A program made the position numbers and the translations under genes. The notes below the pieces were generated by a model. The model saw nothing but the letters and a program-made list of their open reading frames with translations. It did not search any database and was not told the origin of the DNA. A stretch of DNA of 64,000 bases from Sciurus carolinensis (Eukaryota > Chordata > Mammalia > Rodentia > Sciuridae): contig NC_062213.1 in NCBI RefSeq assembly GCF_902686445.1, positions 7,375,241 to 7,439,240 on the forward strand, written 5' to 3'. Positions 45,785 to 57,330 of this stretch are shown one piece after another. Position 1 is the first letter of the stretch. Each line of letters starts with the position of its first letter.

Positions 45785-46175
45785 ATTCTCCTTCCTTTGG
45801 GCATGTGAATTGTACTCCCTGCAGTTCTTGTCAAGGTTGATCACATGATCAGCTTTGGTCAATCAAATGGTGGTGGAGTTGACATGTGTCATCTTCAGAT
45901 GGGAGCTTCTGTAGCTTGCTCTCTTCATTCTTGCTTCTCTCATACCACTGAGACAAAAGAGAAGCCAGACAGTGGCTGCTTTCTCTGTCTGGCACTGAGG
46001 AGGGTGCACCACCAGCACAGTCCCCAAGAACCCTGCATAGGTGTGGAGGAGTGAGAAGCCACCTATGCCCCTGGAAGCCCCCGAGGCACTGGGGTGTTTG
46101 CTCTTTCCCAGTAACCTATTCTGGCTTGACTTAAATCCATGTGTGCCATTTCAGTCATGGCAGGAGCTGTGTGGC
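45785..46175 (+). mobile_element. MLT1-like MaLR LTR, degraded
   Basis: Landmarks in order: 'gtcaaggttgatcacatgatcagctttggtcaatcaaatggtggtggagttgacatgtgtca', 'gagaagcca..cagtggctgctttctctgtctgg', 'ggtgtggaggagtgagaagcc', and a 3' 'cctattctggcttgactt'. This follows the MLT1 LTR layout ('ggccaatcaaatgtg...agtgacatgtgcca...'). The ends and target duplication are not visible. Confidence 0.45.
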
Positions 46176-46379
46176 TGTTGCTTCTGCGACAGGGTGCCCT
46201 CCCCGCCATGTTCGTGGAGAACCCAGAGCGGCCTGCGTGCTAAGCCTGCACTGCTTGTTAAAGGTTCCTCTCCTGGACCACCAGGCACAATTGAAATGGC
46301 CTTCCACCTGTCATACAGACCCCCCACAAGGCCCCAGTCAGTCCCCAAAAGAGAAGGGAGATGGGATGTGGGCAAGGCC

Positions 46380-46810
46380 ATCGTGATTTAATGACACTTA
46401 TTAACTTCAAGGTAAAAGTTAGGTTTATAGCATTATAAATGAAAAGTGCTTCCTTGTCTAGCTCTCCTTAGGAGACAGGCCGCTCTGAATGTCATTCTTG
46501 GTTTATTTCTCTGGGGAATTAACTGCTTGGATTCCTTCAAAGTTTAATTAAATTGTCACATAACACATAAAATAGCAAATAAAACAGGCTTTTCCTATGT
46601 CCTGGTGTTAATTTTATGTCATCAAAATTGTTTAGCTTGTTAGCTGCCTAACTCCAGCCACCCTCGTCACCAATTAAGGGTTCTATGCGAGTGCTTCTCC
46701 CACTTAACGCGGGCTCAGGCTGCACTCTTGTTAAACTTTTCATTTCCTTGGGGTTGCAACTGCTAATTTTTTAATAGGTTCTTGAACATTTAAGTTTTAT
46801 GCTGTGTAGC
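46380..46810. promoter_or_regulatory. Candidate conserved non-coding element, AT-rich and homeodomain-motif-dense
   Basis: Repeat-free AT-rich stretch with the 10-bp palindrome TTTAATTAAA (46543-46552), ATTTTATG (CDX/HOX-like, 46611-46618), several TTAAT/AATTA cores, and a CAATTAAGG word. It has no simple-repeat character and stops sharply at both sides. Motif density without repeats resembles deeply conserved enhancers. Conservation was not tested. Confidence 0.3.
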
Positions 46811-46984
46811 TTTTGATAGCAGAAGGAAATTCAAAAAGTTTGGCTCAGGGAAAAAATGTCAACAAGCTGGGGTGTTTGTGGAACAGGACTTCACCTATAT
46901 CAGCTCCAACCTGCACAGGCCCAGGTGGAGCGCCACAGGTGCAGATCTTGGTGGTAGCAGCAAATATTCAAATGAGAACTTTGA

Positions 46985-47120
46985 AGGTCAAAGTGCAGAA
47001 GTTTCTCTGTGAACAGCATGCTCACTGTGCTGATGAGGAGACAGGCTCAGAGAGGTGACCTAACTGCTACCAGTCACATGACAAGGAAGCTGCAAGATTG
47101 GGGTGACCCTCCAGGAAAGC
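46985..47120 (+). mobile_element. MIR SINE fragment
   Basis: 'gctcactgtgctgatgaggagacaggctcagagaggtgacctaactgctaccagtcacatgacaaggaagctgcaagattggggtgaccc' follows the MIR 3' half closely ('cagatgaggaaactgaggctcagagaggttaagtaacttgcc..ggtcacacagc'). Confidence 0.8.
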
Positions 47121-47890
47121 AGAGCTTAAGGGTGATCCTCATGAAGGTCTGTAGCTGTTGCTTTATCTGGTTCCCTCTTCTCCGTTCAGTGGTGTTTCCT
47201 AGTCTCACCATCCCTTATGCTCTTGGTGTCATAATCTCACTCACTGGCATCCCTGAGTAAGAGACACTCTTTTCTATCCCAAACCCTCTTGCTTTCTCTT
47301 CTCACAGCTCAGTTTTCAGAGTGAGACCTCCATTCCACTCCCCAGAGAGAACGGCATGGGCTTGATACCTCAGATCTCCCAGTGCCACCTGCCCTCCACT
47401 CCACACCATGGACCAGTCACCTGCCCTCTACTCCTCCTCATGAATGAGAACGTGACCCATCTGGTTGCCATGCCTCAGAAGCTGGCACAAGCTGAGCCAG
47501 CAGAGCTGAAGGCCAGCCACAGCCTTGAAGTCAGGCTGGTGGGACGACCTTCTGGCCTCAGCTCTTCCAGATGCAGGGTGTATGAACGGGAGCATGAGCT
47601 GTGCTCCAGCCGCTGGACAGTGTCCTGTCGGCGGGTCATGCTCTCACCACACCTGAGCTGGAGGGAGGCAAGAGGAAGCCTTGTTGAACTGGGTCCAAGC
47701 TGCCTTCCCAACTGTAGCTCTATCCTGGAACCATGAGCATAGGCACAAGAATAACTGAACTGGCCAGACCATGAGATATCCTGCACTTAGATCTTGAGTC
47801 CATTTCCTAAGTGGTTGGAACCTCGTGGAAAGAAGGGGTGAGTGGCCAACACCCACAGATTTCCAACTGGATTTGTCAGTATTTCATCCT
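47121..47890. other. Unique sequence
   Basis: No confident element. A 126-codon plus frame (47356-47736) and a 103-codon minus frame (47475-47786) overlap and are not recognisable. Confidence 0.4.
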
Positions 47891-47894
47891 CCCC

Positions 47895-48180
47895 TTTGAC
47901 ACCCACGGCACTGCTGAATTGCTTAAATCCTTTTGTATCTCTCCAGTGACAGAGTTTGGGATAAAATCCAAACCATTTCGAATAATGGAAAAGGACGCAG
48001 CATATCTGGGCCCTCTGCTTCCCACCATCCTCTCCCACCATCCTCCTCCATTCCTGGCTTCTCTGACCTGCAGAGCATCCCCAGCTCCCTCTGGAACATT
48101 AAGGTTCTTTCACCTATGCCCAGAGATACCCCTCTGCATGGATTCTGTCTCATACCTGCTCCCCACCAACCCCCCAAACC
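47895..48180 (+). mobile_element. L2 LINE fragment
   Basis: 'ttgggataaaatccaaaccatttcgaataatggaaaaggacgcagcatatctgggccctctgcttcccaccatcctctcccacc' fits the L2 region 'aaaatccaaactccttaccatggcctacaaggcc..gatctggcccctgcctacctctcc'. The later 'aacattaaggttctttcacctatgcccagagatac' fits poorly, so the right edge is uncertain. Confidence 0.65.
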
Positions 48181-48599
48181 CAACCACCTATACACACAAT
48201 TCACTGCTTGGCAAACTCCTACTTCTTGTTTCAGAATGTGCTACAATGTCGGAATATCAATGAGGAAGCCAAATTCAAATGAACCAATGAGCAATGATTT
48301 CACCTGGGTTCAAGGAAGTAAAGACCACATACGAGTGGTTTCAGATTCTTCTTTCCATTTTTCTCCTTTTCATTAACATAATTTGATGTTTTTGTTTATC
48401 TAAGTAGCATTATTTTAGAATATTTCCTGGGATGAGGGTCAGAGTAGACCTGTATCTGAATGGTCTGGCTTGTCAATTTTAGTCAGGATAGTTCTGAGTT
48501 GCAATGAGGATACCACAGATTATGATGTCATTCCACATCCTTATTTTTTAGCAGAAATAAATGATGCTTTGACTATCATAAACACATGAATTGCCTCAT

Positions 48600-48960
48600 A
48601 AATTTATTTATTGATTTTATTCAATACATTTTTAATGATTACCTACTTTATGTCAATTCTGCTATTCCTGAGAATTCGAGGATAATTAAGATATAGCCCT
48701 GTTCCTACAAAGTAAATTAGAGGAGACAAAACATAGATAAATGTAGTATAGTGTAATGGAGTGATTGACAGATTTAATAGGACCAAAGAGAAAAGAGAAT
48801 TTCAGCCTCCTCAAGGTAAATAGGATATTTTCAGAAAGAGAATAAAACTCAACCTGGTCTTTGAAGGATGAGTAACAACTTTCTCAGTGAGGAGGAGACC
48901 ATGCAGTTCAGGTGTCTGGGAGTCAATGAATGCTGAGAAGAAAAACTTCTTCAGGATTGG
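48600..48960 (-). mobile_element. L2 LINE 3' end
   Basis: The plus strand 'tattcaatacatttttaatgattacctactttatgtcaattctgctattcctgag' is followed by 'agccctgttcctacaaagtaaattagaggagacaaaacatagataaat'. Later come 'ctggtctttgaaggatgag' and 'gaggagaccatgcagttcagg'. This is the reversed L2 terminus and upstream part. Confidence 0.65.
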
Positions 48961-49149
48961 CTTGGGACTGGGTGTTGGGGGAATTGTGTCAGAAGAATGC
49001 TCTACCATCCAGTCCCCAGACATCTTAGTGCTCATTCAAAGATCCAGTTCTGCAGAAACCAACACCAAGCTTAGCAAACATCTTACCAATACGGAGAGAC
49101 TGACATTTACGACAGGTACTTTCAGCAACTTCTAAAATGAGGATTCTCA

Positions 49150-49310
49150 TAACTACTATTGGAAGCAAAGACCTTAAGAGGTGCCCACCACTCTGCTAAG
49201 CATTTTCCATGCATCGTATAATTTGATATTCACAACAAATCTACAGGGCAAATACTCTTATTCAACTAGTTATTTTTTACTTAAAACCCTGGGACTAAGT
49301 CAGCTAGTAA
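49150..49310 (+). mobile_element. MIR SINE fragment
   Basis: 'ctctgctaagcattttccatgcatcgtataatttgatattcacaacaaatctacagggcaaatactcttattc' follows the MIR core order ('gttctaagcactttacatgtattaactcatttaatcctcacaacaaccctatgaggtaggtactattatt'). Confidence 0.8.
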
Positions 49311-51595
49311 TTAGAGAGCTGTTAACTACTGGAAAAATGATAGTCACTGGAGAGTAGGGAAGACAAATACAGGTAATGGGACCAGGAGAAGACAATTTGC
49401 TGCTTTCTTTAGGCCTAATGTTCTAGAATATTCCATGGTACTTCCTCCAATAAAAGGACAAGTTTATTCTAACTTTCAACTTTTTCACTAGAATAGAAAA
49501 ATAGTATTTTTGTGTGCCTTTTGGATTTTAAAGGCAGCATTTATTACTCTTGGGAAACTTTTTCCAACACATTAATTGGTTAATTTAAATGTGTCCATTT
49601 CTACCTGGTGCCCAGAGTAAAAGAAGTTTCGATAGCAGGTCCTAAGATCAGTGTGTACTTTCAAACTCTTGAACATAATTACCTGACAGATCCTGTGCTT
49701 CAGGGGTATCCACAAGAAGCAAGGGGAGTATGTCAATCTCTCACAAGCTCCACTGAGATAGTCATAGTGCAGACTCCTGGAATTCTGGAGCAACATCATT
49801 ACTCCTGTATGAGAAAACTACCCTCCATTTGAAAATCAGTGTCTCCTGGAAGTAGTCACTTGGCATATGAATGTGAAACTCCAGTGAGTTTGGGCACTGA
49901 CTTCCAGGACATGTGACTAACACAGAAGTCAGAAAACTATAACCTGTAAGTCAAACCAGACTCAAAGACTGTTTTTGTTGTTGTCGTTGTTTTGTTTTTC
50001 TTTTTAGAAAAAATGTTATTGAAACATAGCCAAGTAGCCAGGTCTATTTGTTCGTGTATTAGCTACGATTACTTTATCCTAAAAATGGCAGCTTAGTAGC
50101 AGATATAGCATGGCCCACAGATCTTAAAAACAGTCCCCCAGGGCACTTTTCAGAAAACAAATACCTACTCCCACTCTAACCCTACGGCTACTATAGGAAT
50201 AACTGGAAAGCATGGGAACTGGAGGCACAGGTCAGCCCATGGCTGGGTAGAATTTGTTCTTCACCATCACCTCCAGTGAACTGCCTGAAAATGTTGGGCT
50301 TTCTGTGCTCTGAGCCTTCAACTCTGAAGGTTTGACATCCTATTAAAGAAATCCATGACTTCCACTGGATCACTTTGGGCTCCCCAGGCCAATTAAGCAT
50401 CAGGAAAGAAAGGTGGACACTGAGCTTCTAAATGCTACTGATTCTGATTTCCAGGGGTCCTCATTGAGGGAGAGGAAGGCTTGCTTGGCAACCAGGTGTT
50501 CACCATCATCCTCTGATACTCTGGGATACAATAAATGATCAGTTTTAATAGGCATGCCCCATCAAGGACTAGGAATTAGGGACTTAGACGCCTCTGGGAT
50601 AAATGTGTAGGTCACTAGGAAACAACTTAGAAGAGACAAAGGATTGCAAATGGAAGAGGGAAATCTCAAAAGGTCATAGGGGAAGATGAAAAACGGTTAC
50701 GGTCCCAGGGTCAGTCCCAGGGTCAGGGTCCACAGCTGGGCTGGCTAATCACCCCAGTCTTTTGAGGAAACTGCTCCTGGCCACCAGCTTGAGGATGTGG
50801 AAGGAATGAGCACATCCTCCATCACAGAAGGAGACACCGTATTGTGAGACAGTGAGTGGATCCGAGTGGCTGGGAGGCGGATTCAGGGGCACTTTCTGTT
50901 CTGCACAGATGCCCCCACTCCTCCACACCCTCCAGGGTGCTCCCACCAGCGCTTGTCCTAACACTGCTGGCTGCAGCCTCCTTTCCTGGGCTGACAGGGG
51001 GCTCTGGCTGTCCTCTGACAGGTCTGCCACTGTTCCCCCAGCAGCCAGGTCCAGCCCAGCTGATCCCACCTGGCCTCTTCTGATGCAGATGAGAGGCCCC
51101 ACCAGGAGACCTGCTTTCTTAGTGGCTACCTGGAGGGGTGAGATGCAGCCACCTGGGACTAGAAAGACAAGACAGGAAGGAGCTGAGAGAAAGCCTCCCC
51201 TTTCTCCTGCCCTTGTCTGACAGCTCCGAGAGGAAGTGCCGCCATGTAGCCTGTCTAAGGTTCCTTTGTGCCAAGGGTGCAGGTGTGTTCCTGTGAAGCT
51301 GGCCAACCCTGACATTCTTCCCTTCTGCAGAGTCTCACTTGGTTCTCCCTCTCGTGTCCACTGGGATTGCACTTTCCAATAATGCTTCCATGTGCTATTT
51401 TTACCTCTTTCTTTGTGTGTATGTTTGTCTTGTTTTGTTTTTTTAGAAGAACAGAATTAAGACAAGCAACTTGAACCTTAGTCTTGAGTGAGGTTTAACC
51501 AGAGACTAATCATAGAGGTTAGTCAAAGCTTTTCACCTTGAAGGCACCCAAGGTATTCTTTATTCCAAACCACTAGGACCCAACTAAGCAGTAAT
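49311..51595. other. Unique sequence
   Basis: No named element. A T/G-rich low-complexity run lies at 49970-50005 and a small repeat of 'gtcccagggtca' at 50701-50725. The 50749-51372 minus frame (207 codons) overlaps a 122-codon plus frame over GC-rich bases, and neither is recognisable. Confidence 0.4.
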
Positions 51596-51599
51596 AAGT

Positions 51600-51825
51600 A
51601 TGAGGTTTAAGATCAGACAGATCTCATTTCATCACTTGATTTTGCCATGTAGTTGGCTGGGTCAAATCATCTATCCTCTCTGAACCTCTGTATCTTTTTC
51701 TGAAAACTGGAAAACAATGAGATCTGTTTAGTAGAGTCATTTTAAAAGGCAATAAGACAAAAAGAACCAGTACATTGCTCATCGCATGACAGTTAGTCAA
51801 TGATTATTAGTTTCCCCAGTTTGGG
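51600..51825 (-). mobile_element. MIR SINE, long copy
   Basis: The plus strand runs through the reversed MIR. 'gatcagacagatctcatttcatcacttgattttgccatgtagttggctgggtcaaatcatctatcctctctgaacctctgtatctttttctgaaaactgg' comes first. Then come 'gtagagtcattttaaaaggcaat' and 'cattgctcatcgcatgacagttagtcaatgattatta', the reversed MIR 5' part. Confidence 0.85.
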
Positions 51826-52690
51826 GTCCTAACTTCTAGATATGGAGAGATCTGTGGCTGTCCTAATTTCAGACACTTTTGTGTCTCCTCTCAATTCAAG
51901 TTCTAGGTAGGGAGGTCATACATAAGAGGCGCCCAGTGTGGCTTTCAGGGACAGGACATTTTAGCAGTGGCCACCATATGGCCAGGGACTGACATTTCTG
52001 GCAAGCAGGTGCCCCATGTCCTCCCAAATGCCTGACACATCTTAAAGACTTTATGTCATTCATCAGAACAGCCATGCCAGGGGACACCTTCCATCTGCAG
52101 TTTCTACCTTTGCTCTCTTTTTGGCAGGAGACAAATGAGAAGAGATCATTCATAACCATTTCCACACAATACAGAAAAAGCAGTTTGATATTTAATTTGG
52201 CAATGTTGCCCAATGAACTTCTCCTGGATCTTAGGATCAAGCTCTGTGAATAAATTGTCATTTCCAACCTTCTGTGTAGGATATTCTTTTCTATTGATTC
52301 CAGGAATATATCTACATAAATATGAATATCAACATGCAAATGCATGGAAATGAGACCCAAATGGGGCTAAATATAGGGTTGTAAAAGAAAATTAACTTGT
52401 CTATGTGAGCATATAAATGTTCTATATGAGAAAAGCATTTAGTTATTGTTCTCTACATTCATGAAATCTACTCAGAAGAAAATTGCCTTCAAGAGATAAC
52501 TTAATTAAACTTGAGGAAGAACTGCTAGGTCTTCTCAGAGCAAAGAGGTAAATGAAAATCTAGGATGGGCTTCTATTGAAGAGCATGGCCTCTCTGTCCA
52601 GTCTGTGTTAGCCAGAAGGTAGAAAATGTCAATAGACCTGGAGGCATGAGGGTGGCAAGATGGCTTTGACTCACAGGACATTTGACAGGG
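51826..52690. other. Unique sequence
   Basis: No element identified. A 154-codon minus frame (51896-52360) has no recognisable similarity. Confidence 0.4.
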
Positions 52691-52694
52691 ATGG

Positions 52695-52870
52695 ATCCGA
52701 GCACCTGCAAAGTGCGAGCCCTTTCTCTACCCTCTTTTACAGATAGAGAAGCCAAGGCCGAGAGAGGTTAGGCAGGTTTCCCGGGGTGCAGAGTCATGTC
52801 AACCGATGTGGTTGAAAAGCTGGGGTGAAACTCAACCAGGCAGCTGGGACGTGAGCCTGAAGTGTCACTC
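52695..52870 (+). mobile_element. MIR SINE, 3' two-thirds
   Basis: 'gagcacctgcaaagtgcgagccctttctctaccctcttttacagatagagaagccaaggccgagagaggttaggcaggtttcccggggtgcagagtc' matches MIR 'attttacagatgaggaaactgaggcacagagaggttaagtaacttgcccaaggtcacaca'. The tail reads 'cctgaagtgtcactccttcaccccta'. Confidence 0.85.
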
Positions 52871-53305
52871 CTTCACCCCTACACGTCCACAGTCCCCGTG
52901 CCAATGCGAGAAGATAATCTGAGGAAAAGCAAGGAGGGACAGGCAGGAGGAAACAATGAGGATCCAGGGAGAGGGAGGACTCTGAGGTCAGAGTCTCACG
53001 TCCACTGCACCCCAGACGTCCTCATCAGGGAGGGGACCACCAGCCTCACCCCAGCTGCAGCTTCTCCCTGCTGTGTGGACAGTCCTCCCCACCTGCCCTA
53101 AGGACATGCAGTCCAGCCTTTCCAGGACAGCACTGCTCCTGTGTCTCCCCAGAGCTACTGTACTTCCATGCTGGGGAGGTCAGAGGAAAACGCAGACTGG
53201 ACCTGCAGGGATACACCTCAGCCCCCCTGCTAGATGGGCGTTGTCCCAGCAGAGAGAGCAAGGATTACCTTTCCCCGTTCACCCAGGGAAGGCTCAGCAT
53301 ATTTA
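52871..53305. other. Unique sequence
   Basis: No element identified; short frames on both strands are not coding-like. Confidence 0.4.
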
Positions 53306-53307
53306 GT

Positions 53308-53386
53308 GCAGAGCCTTGTTAATGGGGGACTCTTAATGAGACATGACTGTGCAGCCCTGTTAATGAAGAACTCTTAATCAGAAGTG
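53308..53386 (+). repeat. Imperfect two-copy duplication, about 43-bp period, with paired TTAATG cores
   Basis: Units starting at 53308 and 53351 share GCAG..CC.TGTTAATG..G.ACTCTTAAT with several mismatches. Each unit contains two TTAAT homeodomain-like cores. The second unit is shorter at its right end. It may be an old tandem duplication. Confidence 0.75.
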
Positions 53387-53439
53387 CCCCTGACCCTGTA
53401 ACTACCTCAGCCCACTACCCTCCCTGCTATCTCTTGGTG

Positions 53440-53990
53440 CACGTCACCGTCCCCATTTTCCAGATCTGCAGTGGCCCCCTAATGGGTCTCTGCCAGACTC
53501 CATCCTATTTTCAAAACAGCAAGCAGAGCCTCTGAAATGTCAGTCAGCCACCTCCCTCTTCTGCTGAGCCCCACAGTGGTCTCATCCAGAGGAAAGTCAA
53601 ATTCCTTGAAGTGGCCAAAGTCCTGTACAAAATCAGACTTCCATTTTCTTCTCTGATTTCTTTTCCTTTACTGTACTTAAGGCACACTGGCCTCCTTCCT
53701 GATCCCCAGAATAGGTCATCCAAGCCCTTCCCCGACAAGGTGCATGGTCTCTTCCCTGCCCCCGACCAGTTTGCTCCTCTCATGAATATTCATGAGCTTT
53801 GCTGCCTCCAGTCTTTTCTAAAAGTCACCCTCTAGATGCTGTTTCTATAACCCCCCTGATAACTTTTCTCCTTAGCAACCATTACTCCTGCAGTACACTT
53901 TACTTCATCATTTATAAGATGACTTTTCCCTATATTTTTATATCTTTGTCATCAGGATATATCTTATAGCTGATCATGGGTTCTGGCTTC
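53440..53990 (+). mobile_element. L2 LINE fragment
   Basis: 'cacagtggtctcatccagaggaaagtcaaattccttgaagtggccaaagtcctgtacaaaatc' is followed by 'actgtacttaaggcacactggcctccttcctgatccccagaataggtcatccaagccc' and 'tgcatggtctcttccctgcccccgacc'. These match the L2 3' landmarks 'gtccaaactcc...' and 'cagccacactggcctccttgctgttcc'. They are in order but diverged and non-coding. Confidence 0.8.
53779..53796. promoter_or_regulatory. Perfect 18-bp palindrome containing a POU-dimer-like site
   Basis: CTCATGAATATTCATGAG is its own reverse complement. Its core ATGAATATTCAT resembles the MORE-type palindromic site bound by POU-domain dimers (consensus ATGCATATGCAT or relaxed variants). It lies within L2-derived sequence. 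Binding is an inference; a chance palindrome remains possible. Confidence 0.45.
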
Positions 53991-54400
53991 AGATCCCCTA
54001 AGGAAGAGGCCTGGGTCTGGGGCCAAGACACCAACACCAAACCCCAGAGTCATCAAGTCCACCCTCTTTAGGGGCTTGTCTGTGCTCTCGCCTGAGTGGC
54101 TTCTCACGGTCCAGAAGCGTCAAGCACACAGAAGTCACTATAGCTCACACGGCATGTGGGACTCTGAGGACCACAGGTATGACCCACCACAACGGCACCG
54201 GACTCACAGGTGTCCCCTTAAATGAGCACATCTTAGTTCATTTGGCACTACATTTCTTTCTCAGCAGTCCATGAAATATTGGATTATCTAGCAACTCACT
54301 CTGACCCCATGGAAGATGATAATTTTCTCAGTCTCCATGCACTCTGCCACTAGAAACCAATCTTGGTGACAGCACATAGTTCTCCTGATGGGTAAAAGGA
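53991..54400. other. Unique sequence
   Basis: No element identified. Confidence 0.4.
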
Positions 54401-54404
54401 CCAG

Positions 54405-54480
54405 CTGCCCTTCCTGGATATGCCTGGCGCATAGTAGGACTTCAGTAAATCTGTTAAAAGAATGAAGCAAGTGAATAAAT
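54405..54480 (+). mobile_element. L2 LINE 3' terminus
   Basis: 'ggatatgcctggcgcatagtaggacttcagtaaatctgttaaaagaatgaagcaagtgaataaat' is the L2 end ('gcctggcacatagtaggtgctcaataaatatttgttgaatgaatgaat'). Confidence 0.85.
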
Positions 54481-55610
54481 AAATCTTAATGCAATGCAGC
54501 TGAATGTGTATCAGGAGGGTCTTCTCTTGAAACTCTAGCCATAGGCAAGGTGACAATCACTGTGGGATTGTCTAAGTTATTCTGTGACTGGAGCTGTTTA
54601 GTGACACTGGTCTGCAGAAGGGTTCCAACATTCCTACCCAGGAGATTTGGGTGTGGATCAAAGCCAAGAATGCCATTAGGGTACAAGCTGAAGGGTCAGG
54701 TGGTTGGGTGACTGGGGTGGAAAAGGATTTTACAGTGAGGAGCAAAAGTCAGACGAAGGTCCTCATGTCTGTGTGGCATGGTCATGCCTCAGAAAGTCTT
54801 GTGTTCATTAGAAATGTTTTTCCCTCTCTTGCACACTGGGCATGGCTGCAGCATTGAAGGATGGTGGAAGAAGGACCCTTGTTCTGTTGCTGGCAAGAAC
54901 AGACCCTTCCAGAGATGTCTCTGATCCTCAGTGTCTTTGGTGGTTTGAGGGGAACTGGTCTCTTTCTTCCATGTACTGGATTGGAACACATGCAATTCTT
55001 AAGTATTTCTTTTGGCCCAACCTAGTTCCCCAGCCCTGGAATCCCATACAGGAAACATCCACCAAAGCCAGACCATCACCCGAAACCCAATGGCTCTCTA
55101 TGATCCTGGTGCTGACTGGAGGTGTCTACTAAACAAAGAGAAGGTGGTGTGGCGTACTGCTTTCCTTCAGGCATGTGCCCTCTACTCCATGCCAAACCCC
55201 GTCTGCTTCCAGGGTCTTCTCCACAACTCCCCTGTGCCCACAGCTTCTCCCCTTCTCCATCAGCTCCTCACCTGCAGTCAGAGGCCCTTCCCCTCTGGCT
55301 TCTCAACCTTGTCAGCCCCACCTCACATTACTGCCCACCATGTACTCCACGTCCAACCTAACCCCTTCTGGAAACAAACATGGCAGAATGAACAGTTCTG
55401 CAACTACTCCCTTGTGAGAAGCTGAGGGGATGGCAGAATCCAAAGCGACTCCCCAGGAGGGGCCAGCAAAGCAGGTAGCCACTGGCAGTAACATGCTCCT
55501 CAGGGACGAGACGCGTAAGCTCAAATCAGACCTCAAATGCCCCAAAGTAAGTGTGGTCTCTTAAAAATTAACCAGTTCCCACATGTGGAACACACAGAAA
55601 TAAAAACACT
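54481..55610. other. Unique sequence
   Basis: No confident element. The 55150-55370 part is pyrimidine-rich with faint L2-like wording and three overlapping plus frames (137, 79 and 80 codons). None is recognisable. Confidence 0.4.
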
Positions 55611-55614
55611 GTCT

Positions 55615-55700
55615 AAAACGTATTACATGCCATCCACTTGCCTGGTACTGGACTAGCACCTCCATGCATGTTATTAATTGATATTTTTAAATATTTTCAT
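55615..55700 (+). mobile_element. MIR SINE core fragment
   Basis: 'gtattacatgccatccacttgcctggtactggactagcacctccatgcatgttattaattgat' loosely follows the MIR core ('tactatgtgccaggcactg..ctaagcactttacatgtattaactca'). Confidence 0.5.
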
Positions 55701-57115
55701 CACGTACAACATGATGTTTGAAATAATGGTCATTTAAGTTAAGATCATCTCACACTTAATGTTTTGTGGTAGAAAAGCTTGCACTGTGCTCTCTCAGTAC
55801 ATTTTGGGGGAAGACATCACAGAGTTCTGAGCAGTTGTCACCATGTTCCACAACACGTCTTTTGTACTTTTTCTTCCTTTTACAATCTTTGCATCAGCTG
55901 ATTTGATCTCACGGTGACTGAGAGGTGGACAACCCCACTCCCACTTTAGAAGACCTCTGAGACTCAGTCAAAGGCTGGACCCCACAACTTCTTAAGCAAA
56001 AGATCAAGCCAGGAGCAACTCCAGTGGTCTTGCTCTTTTCCATTTAATACAGCAGAGTGTCTAGAACCTTCGTGAACCAGAATCTACAGTGGTGCGCACC
56101 CTTCCTTCAGACTCAGGGAGCACTCCTGCACCCCTCTTTGTGTCTGAAAACGCAACGCCACCTTTTCCTCTTTGGCATTTCCCAGGACCAGACATATTTA
56201 TTTCCCTTGTTTGATCAATGAGCAAATCAAGAAGCTGGCGTGTGAACCCAGATTTGTTCCAATCAACTTTGAGTGGATCTGAGCAGTAAGGAAGATGATG
56301 AATTATCTCAGGGAAACAGGAGACCAGAGCCTGTGTTCCGGGACTAGCAGGTTAGACATGCCTGGAACTCTCTTTTCTTCTCCATCAGTTATCCTCAGGG
56401 TCCTGACCTTGTTTCCTGCTGCTGCTGTTGTTTATTCGTCTTCTTGTTTATTTTACAACTGCAGGTTCAGATCCTTTCAAAGTCACCCCCTAGGACATGG
56501 GGAACATCTATCAATGTGTCCTCTCTTAGGGCCCCATTTTTCATTTTGAAAGGAAGCTCCTTGCAGAGCTTTCTCTTATCTCTCATTGGGTGGAATCAAG
56601 TCATACCACAAGCCAAACACAAGCCAGGAACTAGAGATTCCCACAGCAACCCTAGATCAGAGACGGTCGATTCCTGTAGTGGGTGAGGTAGAATTTCCGC
56701 TCCTGAAACCCCAATCACACTAATGCCTACGGGCCAAGCTGAGGCTGAGATTGGAGTCCTCTAAGTCCTGGTCAAGAAACAGTGAGCATTAGGACCACCA
56801 TCTAGCCTGACCTTGGAGCAGCACCAACAAATGTGCAGCAGCTCAACTGAAACAGTGCCTTTTGTTATTCACTGAGCTGTGTTTTGAGGCCCAGGTTTTA
56901 ATGCACAAACAGGAATGGACCCAACATATTTTTCAAAGCCAAACACTGTCAACGGATCTTCTCTCCAGATGAATGGGAAAGCAATTATATGAAATATGGC
57001 TCTTGGCCTAAATACCATTTCACAGAAATTTGACTCAGTCAGGAGATTCTCAGGCTCCCTCACTATCCAAACCCAGTACCAGACATAGCCTGCCAAAAGC
57101 CGATCTACCCAAATG
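55701..57115. other. Unique sequence
   Basis: No element identified. A CTGCTGCTG triplet run lies near 56418-56432. Confidence 0.4.
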
Positions 57116-57119
57116 GATC

Positions 57120-57211
57120 CAAGCACAGAGATAGCCCTAAGTCCAGAGTCAGAACTCGGTTCAATGCCAGGCTCTGCCACTTAACACTCTCCAAACCTCA
57201 GTTGTTCTGCA
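57120..57211 (-). mobile_element. MIR SINE fragment
   Basis: The plus strand 'ctaagtccagagtcagaactcggttcaatgccaggctctgccacttaacactctccaaacctcagttgttctg' is the reversed MIR 3' half ('..cctgggttcgaatcccggctctgccacttactagctgtgtgacc..ctcagtttcctcatctg'). Confidence 0.75.
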
Positions 57212-57330
57212 CAGACAGGGAGCTCCTGAAAGGCAGGGAGCATGCCATGCTCGCCCCTCCAGTCTTGCATTATACCAAATACCTGACCTGTTGTTGGGAC
57301 TCAGTAAAGACACCCATTCACGTGGCAGAG
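57212..57330 (+). mobile_element. L2 LINE 3' end
   Basis: 'acagacagggagctcctgaaaggcagggagcatgccatgctcgcccctccagtcttgcattataccaaatacctgacctgttgttgggactcagtaaa' follows the L2 terminal landmarks ('..aagctcctgagggcagggacc..cccagcacctagcacagtgcctggcac..gctcaataaa'). Confidence 0.7.

Noticed and set aside
50749..51372. 207-codon minus-strand open frame
   Set aside because: Overlaps a 122-codon plus frame, has no recognisable domain, and lacks splice context. Explained by low stop density in GC-rich DNA.
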